Translations under genes and position numbers: made by a program | NCBI RefSeq assembly: GCF_001704415.2 | Contig: NC_030831.1 | Coordinates: 41,958,134 to 42,022,133, forward strand | Origin: Capra hircus | Taxonomy: Eukaryota; Chordata; Mammalia; Artiodactyla; Bovidae | Length of the DNA: 64,000 bases | Direction of reading: 5' to 3' | The notes under the pieces: generated by a model | Told to the model about the DNA's origin: nothing | The model's database searches: none | What the model saw: only the letters and a program-made list of their open reading frames with translations | Part shown: positions 54,010 to 64,000 of the stretch, in pieces | How positions within the stretch are numbered: the stretch's first letter is position 1 | Layout of the letters: every line of letters begins with the position of its first letter

Positions 54010-57009
54010 TTTCTGAACAGTATGAAAAGGCAAAATGATAGGATACTGAAAGAGGAACTCCCCAGGTCAGTAGGTGCCCAATATGCTACTGGAGATCAGT
54101 GGAGAAACAACTCCAGAAAAAATGAAGGGATGGAGCCAAAGCAAAAACAATACCCAGTTGTGGATGTGACTGGTGATAGAACCAAGGTCTGATGCTGTAA
54201 AGAGCAATACTGCATAGGAACCTGGAATGTCAGGTCCATGAATCAAGGCAAATTGGAAGTAGTCAAACAGGAGATGGCAAGAGTGAACATCGACATTCTA
54301 GGAATCAGCAAACTAAAATGGACTGGAATGGGTGACCATTATATCTACTACTGTGGGCAGGAATCCCTCAGAAAAAATGGAGTAGCCATCATGGTCAACA
54401 AGAGTCTGAAATGCAGTACTTGGATGCAATCTCAAAAACGACAGAATGATTTCGTTTCCAAGGCAAACTATCCAATGTCCAAGTCTATGCCCCAACCAGT
54501 AACGCTGAAGCAGCTGATGTTGAACGGTTCTATGAAGACCTACAAGACCTTTTAGAACTAACACCCCAAAAAGATGTCCTTTTCATTATAGGGGACTGGA
54601 ATGCAAAGTAGGAAGTCAAGAAACGCCTGGAATAACAGGCAAATTTGGCCTTGGAATGCAGAATGAAGCAGGGCAAAGGCTAATAGAATCTTGCCAAGAG
54701 AACACACTGGTCATAGCAAATACCCTCTTCCAACAACACAAGAGAAGACTCTACACATGGACATCACCAGATGGTCAACACCGAAATCAGATTGATTATA
54801 TTCTTTGCAGCCAAAGATGGAGAAGCTCTAAACAGTCAATAACAACAAAAAAAACCAGGAGCTGATTGTGGCTCAGATCATGAACTCCTTGTTGCCAAAT
54901 TCAGACTTAAATTGAAGAAAGTAGGGAAAACTGCTAGACCATTCATGTATGACCTAAATCAAATCCCTTATGATTATACAGTAGAAGTGAGAAATAGATT
55001 TAAGGGCCTAGATCTGATAGAGTGCCTGAGGAACTATGCAATGAGGTTCATGACATTGTACAGGAGGCAGGGATCAAGACCATCCCCATGGAAAAGAAAT
55101 GCAAAAAAGCAAAATGGCTGTCTGGGGAGGCCTTACAAATAGCTGTGAAAAGAAGAGAAGCGAAAAGCAAAGGAGAAAAGGAAAGATATAACCTCTGAAT
55201 GCAGAGTTCCAAAGAATAGCAAGGAGAGATAAGAAAGCCTTCCTCAGCGATCAATGCAAAGAAATAGAGGAAAACAACAGAATGGGAAAGACTCGAGATC
55301 TCTTCAAGAAAATTAGAGATACCAAGGGAACATTTCATGCAAAGATGGGCTCGATAAAGGACAGAAACGGTATGGACCTAACAGAAGCAGAAGATATTAA
55401 GAAGAGGTGGCAAGAATACACAGAAGAACTGTGCAAATAAGATCTTCACGACCAAGATAATCATGATGGTATGATCACTCACCTAGAGCCAGACATCCTG
55501 GAATTTGAAGTTAAGTGGGCCTTAGAAAGCATCACTACAAACAAAGCTAGTGGAGGTGATGGAATTCCAGTTGAGCTATTTCAAATCCTGAAAGATGATG
55601 CTGTGAAAGTGCTGCACTCAATATGCCAGCAAATTTGGAAAACTCAGCAGTGGCCACAGGACTGGAAAAGGTCAGTTTTCATTCCAATCCCAAAGAAAGG
55701 CAATGCCAAAGAATGCTCAAACTACCGTACAATTGCACTCATCTCACACGCTAGTAAGGTAATGCTTAAAATTCTCCAAGCCAGGCTTCAGCGATACATG
55801 AACCGTGAACTTCCTGATGTTGAACCTGGATTTAGAAAAGGCAGAGGAACCAGAGATCAAATTGCCAACATCTGCTGGATCATCAAAAAAGCAAGAGAGT
55901 TCCAGAAAAATATCTATTTCTGCTTTACTGACTATGCCAAAGCCTTTGACTGTGTGGGTCATAATAAACTGGAAAATTCTGAAAGAGATGGGAATACCAG
56001 ACCACCTGACCTGCCTCTTGAGAAACCTGTATGCAGGTCAGGAAACAACAGTTAGAACTGGACATGGAACAACAGACTGGTTCCAAATAGGAAAAGGAGT
56101 ATGTCAAGGCTGTATATTGTCACCCTGCTTATTTAACTTCTATGCAGAGTACATCATGAGAAACGCTGGGCTGGAAGAAGCACAAGCTGGAATCAAGATT
56201 GCCGGGAGAAATATCAATAACCTCAGATATTCAGATGACACCACCTTTATGGCAGAAAGGGAAGAGGAACTAAAAAGCCTCTTGATGAAAGTGAGAGAGG
56301 AGAGTGAAAATGTTGGCTTAAAGCTCAACATTCAGAAAACGAAGATCATGGCATCTGGTCCCATCACTTCATGGGAAATAGATGGGGAAACAGTAGAAAC
56401 AGTGTCAGACTTTATTTTTGGGGGCTCCAAAATCACTGCAGATGGCGACTGCAGCCATAAAATTAAAAGATGCTTACTTCTTGGAAGAAAAGTTATGACC
56501 AACCTAGATAGCATATTGAAAAGCAGAGACATTACTTTGCCAACAAAGGTCCGTCTAGTCAAGGCTATGGTTTTCCCAGTGGTCATGTATGGATGCAAGA
56601 GTTGGACTGTGAAGAAAGCTGAGTGCCGAAGAATTGATGCTTTTGAACTGTGGTGTTGGAGAAGACTCTTGAGAGTCCCTTGGACTGCAAAGAGATCCAA
56701 CCAGTCCATTCTAAAGGAGATCAGTCCTGGGTGTTCTTTGGAAGGAATGATGCTAAAGCTGAAACTCCAGTACTTTGGCCACCTCATGAGAAGAGTTGAC
56801 TCATTGGAAAAGACTCTGATGCTGGGAGGGATTGGGGGCAGGAGGAGAAGGGGACGACAGAGGATGAGATGGCTGGATGGCATCATTGACTCGTTGGATG
56901 TGAGTCTGAGTGATCTCCGGGAGTTGGTGATAGACAGGGAAGCCTGGCGTGCTGCGATTCATGGGGTCTCAAAGAGTCGGACACAACTGAGCAACTGAAC
57001 TGAACTGAA
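54010..57009 (+). mobile_element. BovB (RTE LINE), sense, 3.0 kb, 5'-truncated
   Basis: Starts within the 5' part ('cagtatgaaaaggcaaaatg'), includes endonuclease sequence (54,238 on), reverse-transcriptase blocks (55,471-56,998) and the CTGAACTGAACTGAA 3' end. The frame is broken several times (for example in the endonuclease near 54,470-54,610 and in the RT near 55,970). The RT active-site box reads YSDD where other copies here have YADD. Not autonomous. Confidence 0.95.
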
Positions 57010-58584
57010 TCCTTCTGGGGTGAACAGGGAGGTTTGAGGACTGGAGAAAAAGCACAGGTGGAGGTTTGGTTTGTTTCTAGAGCCGCATTACTGTTCTTGG
57101 AAAGACGGTTTATGAGACAAGTGCTGTTGTTAAATTCTTCCAAGAGATGAGTCATGGTACCAGCGTGCTGCCCACCCTCCCGACTACATCATCTTCCTTT
57201 TGCTTCTTCATATCAGCGAAGTCAGTCAAGATGAAAGTCAAAAGGTCCCTTGTCCTAGGTTTAGAGCTGTGTGTCTTTGCAGAAGGACTTCCTAAAACAT
57301 TCTAAAGGCTTCAGAATGTTTTTCTTTCTCTGTGGGTATACAGTTTCATTCCAGCTTTGGAGAGAAGGCTTAAAGAAAGTTCATATTAGGCTCTGAATAT
57401 CAGCTTCTAATTTGGCCAACTTCTGACCATAGAGCTACCTAGAAAAAAAACACTTTCACATATCTTGTCCAGGTTTGGTCAGTATTCCTGACAGTGAACA
57501 GCCCCATGAATGCAAGGGGTGTCCCCAAAGAGGGTGCAACCGATGCCCCCAAAATCCAGAGCCACCCCTAAAGGGCCCACAGGAGGAGCTCTTTAGATGA
57601 TTCCCCTGAGAGCTGGCGAGTCAGTAGGACCCTAGCAGCAAAGGGGGTGCGGCCCTCAGTTCTGCCTCATCTCCAACCTGATGGCAACTAAGCCTAGTTC
57701 TCAGGACACAAAATGAGACCAGTAAGAAGGTAACATCTGTCCCCGGGAGAGAAAAGGCCAACAACCAGTGGGTGCCTGAAAGCACACATAGCACAGTCTC
57801 CACTCAGTTCTCACAAGGACTCTGCCTGCCGGTCTGGATCTGGAAAGCAGGTGGCAACAGAACATTTCCCCTCCCTCGCCACCGGGCACCATGGCGGACG
57901 CTAGCAGAGCTGGCTTTGGCAGGCTTCTCGCCCTCTACCGGCTTCTCCAGTTTCCCCAGGCTTCCCTCTGCAGGCCCTGGGACGAGTTGTGTCCGGGGGT
58001 GTCTTCCTGGTCAATGGACGCTATGGAGGAAGGAGACAGAAACTCCTCTAGGTTAAAAGCTCTCTTCTATAGACACTGATTCGGGATCACCTTTGTACCA
58101 TTACCTGCTTGTTCATCCTCAGACGTGAGGCCTCAAGGACCCAGCTGAGCCGAAATCAGACCTGGTTTAACCACAGATGTGGCTGGCTCACAAGTCAGAC
58201 CCAGTCAAATCTGGGCCCAGTCCCGTTTCTCAGTTCGACCTAGTCTGACACAGCCGATTTCCAGGACCCAGACCAGAAGAAGAGATGTTCAGATAGAGTC
58301 TGATGGCTCAGGATAACGAAGCTGTGGGGCCCAGTGAGTACCTGCGCTTGGCAGCGTGCTGCTCGCTGGACCATCGGGGGCTCCTCTGGGCCCCACGTCT
58401 GATGCTGCAACTTAATCAAGAATTGGGGCCTAGAAAAACATTACAAGTTGATTTGAATAAAAGTGACTTGAATCAGGCAGCACATACTCTAGCAGCTAAA
58501 AGGAGTTCCAAGGAGCAGGAACAGGAAGTCACCTTGGGCTAAAGCTGGGTGGGTTATTGTGAGGTCATCCCAGCAGACCCGGAG
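57010..58584. other. Unassigned intergenic DNA
   Basis: No gene supported. An ATG at 57,891 in a good context opens only 62 codons with no domain. Confidence 0.4.
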
Positions 58585-58856
58585 ACGTGGTAGGTTTGGT
58601 TCCAGGCCACCCCAGTAAGGAGAATATTGCAATGAAACATGTCACAGGAAGGCTTTGGTTTCCCAGTGCTTATGAAAGTTACGTTTATATTACACTGTAG
58701 TCTGTTAAGTGTGCAATAGCATTTTGCATAAAACAACGTACATGCCTTAATCTTTAAAAGTTGCTATTGGATAGACTTGCTTGACTCAAGGTTGCTACAA
58801 ACCTTCAATTTGTTAAAGAAAAAAAAATTTGCTGAGCACAGTGAAATGAGGCCTTT
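58585..58856. mobile_element. Tigger-type DNA transposon, internally deleted
   Basis: 'taggtttggttccaggccac', 'tttggtttcccagtgcttat', 'gtagtctgttaagtgtgcaa' (one end) run directly into 'ttgctacaaaccttcaattt' (other end). This is a Tigger1/MER2-like element without its transposase. Confidence 0.8.
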
Positions 58857-59727
58857 AGGAGATGTCGGGCATTGTCAGGCGCTTCCTGATTGACTGGTTT
58901 AAGATTCATTTCTGGGAGAGCTGAAGCTGTAGTTAATTCAGGCCAGGGCTGTGCACAAACCTCTCTCCATCTGGGGCCCGAGTCAAGACCGAGGCTCAGA
59001 GCCCCTGGGTGTAGCTGCCGATACTGCACATCCCCTTAGTCTGAGGGGATGAGCTGGCACCAACCGACAACCTGGGCCCCAACCTCCAACAAGATCGAAC
59101 AGCTGGGCGTGGGGGGAACGGACAAGCGTGGTGCTCTTCTGAGCCGAGTGTCCCAGGCCTCACAGCTGCAGGCAGCACTGCACATCCCGGCTGCAACTGG
59201 AGAAATCAAGGGCTGCCCTCTGGGGGTTGCAGGGTGGAGGGGGTATTGGCAGCATTCCAAAGGAGGGCCCACCCCAAACTCCACTGCTTCTCATGTGGGG
59301 ATAAAAAAGTGTGTCCTCTACTGCTGCAAGGTTAACTCGATGCTGGGGGCTTCACACCAGGGGCGGCAGTGAGGAAGGGCCTGCGCGTTCTCTGGATGAA
59401 ACATTAGCTTGGCCGGTGGCGGGGCGCCCACAGCACACCCAGTCCACCCCCCTGGGGACAGAGGCCCCAAGCAGAGGTGTGGCTCCCAGTTGTCTGTTGA
59501 CATCAGTTGGCGTTACCAGGAGGCAGCCATGTACACAGACGCCCTGTTACAGTGGAATTTCAGGTCAACCGTGATTAGTAGTTGAATGTAAGATTGTTCC
59601 ACACTTCATTGGGCATCTTTTTTTTTTTTTTTTTCCCTGAGACTTTTTGCCTAAAGCAGTGACCTCAAAAGCTGTCTATACTGGCTTTCCTCTCCTTTTC
59701 TGTTTATTTTCAGTCTGGTGTGCCCTG
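58857..59727. other. Unassigned intergenic DNA
   Basis: T-run at 59,619-59,634, possibly a retroposon tail. No gene seen. Confidence 0.35.
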
Positions 59728-59938
59728 CCTTAAGGGCCCAGATGGCACTGATGGTGAAGAGCCCGCCTGCCAATGCAGGAGACATTAAGAGACAGGTTTG
59801 ATCCCTGGGCTGGGAGGATGCTCTAGAGGAGGGAATGGCAGCCCACCCCAGCATCCTTGCCTAGAGAATTCCACGCAGAGGGGAGCCTGGCAGGGGATGG
59901 TCGCAAAGAGTAGGACAAGACGAAAGCAACTTAGCGCT
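59728..59938 (+). repeat. Bov-tA SINE, sense, diverged
   Basis: 'aagagcccgcctgccaatgc' and 'ggaatggcagcccaccccag' keep the Bov-tA order. Older than the other copies here. Confidence 0.8.
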
Positions 59939-62861
59939 GCCTTAGCATCTCAAGTATCAACTGGGCTGATGACCCTGATACAAAAGGGTAAATAGGTCCC
60001 TAGCGGTGTGCAGGTCAGAGCTGGTGATACTTGGGGGAGACGGGTGGGGGGAGGTGAGGGGACCCAGGGTGGTGACTGCAGAACATGCACGGCCTGCTGA
60101 CGGCTCGAGCAGGTGGGCCTGGAGGAGCAGAACGGATTACAACTGACCGGGTTTGGCTCTTGGCCTTGCGTGTAAAAGTGTGGGGACACCCACTGAGCAG
60201 GCGCACCAGGGCTGACGCTGCCACCTGGGGGCTATATTCAGGCACCAGAGAAGCTGCTTTAATAGGAGACATCCTTCCCCTCTGCTCTCACCCACTGTGC
60301 CCACCGGGCCTGCAGGAGGGCAGCCCTGGGAACCCCAGGCTCTGGGCTCACCCACGTGCAGCTCAGCTCTGCACTGCCATCGCAGCTGCTGAGGCTGTGA
60401 CCACCTGTCGCCTGTGGGCGTGACACCCAGAGCGTCTCAAAGCACTGACTTGCAACTGAGGAAATAAAATGCAAATACTGAGTGTGGAACAGTCGTTTTT
60501 GATGAGGCTTAAGATAAGAAAGTTATGGAAAGAGTGTTAATCTGGGCAAGGCAGGACCCCACAGCCACAGGGTCCCCCTGCTCTGGTAGGAGCACTGGCC
60601 TCAGGCCTCACCTAGACCTGCTGGGTCACTGGCTGTATTTTCATGGGCTCCAGGGTGACTGAATGCACAGCGATATTTGAGCAGCACTGTCCTAAATCAC
60701 CTACTCAAGATACTTGAAAGCCAAAACACACTAAGAGTCCAGAAAAATCTCCAAATGAAGGACCATCAAAGACAGGTGGCAGCCTCACCATGAGCATGTA
60801 CACACCCACACACTTATACACACACACACCTGCACGTGCACAGGCACGTACTCTCCACTGTCTCTATCTGTTCTGTCTGAGCCACAGCCGGGCCTGGCAC
60901 TGCTCGCTGTGAGGCCGTCCTCATATCACCCTTTGCCCACCCGCTCTTGCTGGAACACCCTGGGATGAGCGGTCGCCCAGTGCAGGGGTGGCTGATGGCC
61001 TGCGCCATGGAGCATCTGAAGACACCAGTCCCCCCAGGAGACGTCTGCAGCCAATCAACCACCACCGCTGACTCCTGAACATGAAACACAGCTGACGAAG
61101 GTGAAAGAGTCACGTGGTTAGGCTAAAACTGTGTCTGATTTTGTCAAATTTAAACCAGCAAAATGTGTCCTCAAAAAGATTCAGCAGAAATCAAGCTATA
61201 ATAGTGCTATAAAACATTCCAGGGACTAAAATCTGATCACTTAGGTTTTCTAGGAAAAAAATTTAAAAGGAAAATAACTTTCGTAAGATCGGACTAAAAC
61301 TAGTCGGTTAGTCCCCTACGTAAACATTGCAGAGTACTGACTGTAGGGTTCACAGCAGAAGAGGCCTTTAACAAAAATGGGTCACAGTAGGAACTCTTTA
61401 TAAATAGTCAAAATGTCCTCAAAGTCAAATCTCCACCGGCTCAAAACCCTCACTTTCAAGCGGTCACAAAACCCCCAGTTTGGAGTTGCTGGTGGAGGGC
61501 GAGAGCTGGACTGCCCTCCCCACAGTCATCTACCCCACGTCCAGCTCCGACCCTGGCAGGTCATCGCCCCGCGGGGCTCGACGCATTCACAAAGGCGAAG
61601 GTGGGGAGCCTCAAAGGCCTGCTCCCCTACGTCTGCTCCCAGGCTCACCTGCTCTGGGCTGGAGGACTCCCACCATTCTGGAGGCAGGGGCTTAACTCTG
61701 GGCTCCTGGGCGCCTCTGCTTTTTCCTCCCGCTGCCCACTGCTTCCATCTCCTGGAGCCTCAGAGATGGCAGTGCTGGCAGCCGGTGCCTGAGACACAGC
61801 GCTTTTCCTGTTGGGGTCAGTTTCATATTGGCTGCTCCCTACCTCCAACACACTGCCCCTCGCCACCCCCAGGGTCCTAGTGCCCACCCGCTGGGGACGG
61901 GTTGCCAGGAGCAGGCCCACCCAGTGCCGCACAGAGGTGGGAGGGACCCTGTGGGCTGCATCATCAGGCCGGCTGTGGACTCAGCCCTCACCAATTCACG
62001 GTTCCAGAGAGTTGCAGAAAGACTGCAGGGTTCTGGCACCACAAGGGCCTTGGGGGCTTCAAGGGAAAGCTCACAGGCACAAAGGCAACCCCCAAGCCTC
62101 TAGGAGTCACAGAGGGCTGGTGGCCTTGGGTGGTGGGTTTTGTTAGGGAGGGACACTCAGGTACTTGGGAGAGGCTCAAGGGGGACTCCCCACTGGGGAC
62201 ACGGGGGACCTGGGAGCAGGCCCGGCTGGAGGGAGGCAGGCGACAAAGGGGCTGCAGGAGGGGCGACATTCAAGGACACTGGCCAAGCAGGAGGCTCCAA
62301 TCTGGAAAAAGTTTCCTGTTCACTCAGGTCACTCAGAGTCCCGCAGCAGCACGGAATTACTCCCGCGAGGAGCCGCCCAACACTAAATGCCACCAGCACA
62401 AATCCTGTTCATTTTAGGTACTTACCAGATTGTGGTCTCTTTTAGCCTCTGGGGGACCTGGAAGAAGCACGGAGGCGTCAGTGTCTGAGTCCGCTGGGTT
62501 TCACTGCCCCTGGGGGCCGGTGTCCTCCCATCCTCAGAGGCTCCACCTGCCGCTCCGTTCACCCCTAAGGGTGACTAGAGAAAGCTGCGATCAGGAGCTG
62601 ACAGGCCAACCTCACCTTCTCTTGAGCTCTGCCGGAGGTGGCCCACGCCGAGAAGCCTTGACCATCACTCAGGCGTCCTCCCCTGCCCGCTGTGTGGAGG
62701 CCCCTGGAATCCAGCTTAGGACCCGACGGTGAGGACATGGCCCAGTGCCACGGGAGGAGCTGGCTGATGCTCTAGCTGACCCTAAATCCAGGTTCTTCAC
62801 CCCAAAACGGACTGTTATTCTTGCCACTGCTTAAAAAAAAAAAACGCAGCTACTAGTATAG
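59939..62861. other. G+C-rich unassigned intergenic DNA
   Basis: Several open frames of 90-171 codons overlap on both strands from 61,413 to 62,730 but none shows a domain or splice pattern. A CA-rich stretch lies at 60,800-60,835. Confidence 0.4.
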
Positions 62862-63129
62862 CTGTTGTTCAGTTGCTCAGTCGAGTCTGATTCACCATCT
62901 CCCAGAGCTTGCTCAAACTCATGTCCATTGAGTTGGTGATGCCATCCAACCACCTCATCCTCTGTCATCCCCTTCTCCTCCTGCCTTCCATCTTTCCCAG
63001 CATCAGGTTCTTTTCTAATGAGTCAGTTCTTTGAATCAGGTGGCCAATGTATTGGAGATTCAGTTTCAGCATCAGTCCTTCCAATGAATATTCAGGGTTG
63101 ATTTCGTTTAGGACTGACTAGTTTGATCT
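62862..63129 (-). mobile_element. BovB 3' fragment, antisense, diverged
   Basis: 'tcagttgctcagtcgagtct', then a short deletion and about 240 bp of BovB 3' sequence. An older copy, lacking the perfect terminal pentamers. Confidence 0.88.
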
Positions 63130-63840
63130 AGTGTAGAATTCTAATTAATTTACGGAACTGAAATGTGGGGGAAGGGACAGTATCTCTTTATAGCCTAATA
63201 GCAGAGAACATGCATCTCAGAACTAGGCTGACATCAAGAGGCCCTACCTCCTTCCGTCTCTACTCTTACACTGACTCACAGACGTGTTCCCCTAACGCCT
63301 GCCCACCACCCCCATCACTTTTTACTCTGTGGCTCTGCCCTTATTACCTGTGTCACACATTACCTGTGTGTTTACTTTTTTGTTCGTCTCCGTGAATCTG
63401 TCCACACACGTTCCCAGAGCACAAACATCCAGTTATAATGAGAGGAGGAACCAGAGGCTCATCTGTAATGACAAGTGCAGGAAGCAGCCTGTGGATCCCC
63501 GAGGTCTGAGGTCACAGTGGGCTCACGACACGCCTGGGGAGTGCCCACCAGCTGAGAAGGCAGAACGGAAACCACGAGCAAGCATCTCTCACAGCCTTCA
63601 CGAAGCTTGTCCATGCGGCATCTCACTTGCCAGACGTGGGGCGGGCAGGCTTCACCATCCCCTCGCACGCAGAGACCTGGGCTCAGAGGCCTTTCCTGGG
63701 AGTGAAGACCCCCCAGGCGGTGTGGGGGGTGGGAACCGGGGTGCATACTCGCCCTCAGTGGGGAGGCCCTGCTACCGGCCCAGGATGTGCACAAGTTTCA
63801 AAGAAGTTACCAAACTAGTTAAAAGACAAATATTTTAATC
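63130..63840. other. Unassigned intergenic DNA
   Basis: No gene supported. The 169-codon frame at 63329-63838 has no recognisable domain. Confidence 0.4.
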
Positions 63841-64000
63841 CAGTTTTCCCATTTTATACTAAAATCATTAATACAGGTCACAAATTGCATTTATTCTAGA
63901 AAGCAGTCAGAAGTGTGTCCATCTCTGTATAGATCTTAGTAATAAATTTTATTTGGACAAGAGAACTTGTGCACAACAGTCCAAGAGCATGATTACAGAC
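63841..64000 (-). other. Possible 3' UTR of a convergent gene
   Basis: A/T-rich, repeat-free, with AATAAA on the minus strand at 63,890-63,895 and 63,948-63,953. In mammals the gene after RALBP1 is PPP4R1 in the opposite orientation, so a 3' UTR end here would fit. No coding sequence is visible. Confidence 0.3.

Noticed and set aside
55471..56998. Reverse-transcriptase open frames (194 and 397 codons) as a functional gene
   Set aside because: Part of a 5'-truncated BovB copy with frameshifts, a broken endonuclease and a YSDD active-site box.
57891..58079. ATG in strong context opening MADASRAG, as a small gene
   Set aside because: Only 62 codons, no recognisable domain, no splice or promoter context.
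1..64000. CRISPR arrays, operons, phage or plasmid features
   Set aside because: The window is vertebrate nuclear DNA; the repeats are dispersed retroposons, with no regularly spaced short repeats.

Overview
This is mammalian nuclear DNA from a bovid ruminant. The diagnosis rests on many copies of the bovid-type RTE retrotransposon BovB, on its SINE derivatives (Bov-A2, Bov-tA), on CHR-type cetartiodactyl SINEs, and on layers of L1. The sequence alone cannot separate cattle from yak, bison or buffalo.

One protein-coding gene is certain: RALBP1 (RalA-binding protein 1, also called RLIP76 or RLIP1) on the + strand. It runs from a CpG-island promoter near 2,690-4,340 to a polyadenylation signal at 48,651. 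I place ten exons. Exon 1 is non-coding, with its donor after 3,458. Coding exons 2-10 are 25,384-25,680, 27,004-27,462, 30,695-31,044, 32,726-32,887, 33,858-33,989, 42,627-42,734, 46,374-46,495, 46,731-46,854 and 47,269-47,475 (stop). All junctions are GT-AG and phase-compatible. They join into an uninterrupted 635-residue protein whose numbering matches the human protein up to about residue 567; the C-terminal tail is about 20 residues shorter than in human. The protein links active RalA/RalB to inactivation of Rac1/Cdc42 through a RhoGAP domain, and to endocytosis through C-terminal REPS-protein binding.

Layout: 1-2,690 is upstream intergenic DNA with SINE and L1 pieces. 2,690-4,340 is the CpG-island promoter and exon 1. 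3,459-25,383 is the 22-kb first intron, which holds a twin-primed BovB, deleted BovB copies, old L1 and a possible solo LTR. 25,384-48,675 holds the coding exons. Intron 6 contains an L1 broken apart by a full-length BovB with an intact 13-bp target-site duplication, by a trimeric Bov-A element and by another L1 piece. 48,676-64,000 is downstream DNA with an ERV polymerase remnant, an L1 split by an unusual Bov-tA, a second 3-kb BovB in the opposite orientation, a Tigger remnant, and at the far edge an A/T-rich block that may be the 3' end of a convergent gene (PPP4R1 by mammalian synteny, not proven here).

I found no new multi-gene system. The observations most worth checking are the inverted BovB pair around RALBP1 exons 7-10, two upstream ORFs in the RALBP1 leader, a 41-bp inverted copy of nearby DNA at a BovB 5' junction, an in-frame but L1-derived candidate exon in intron 6, and an intron 9 with no in-frame stop.
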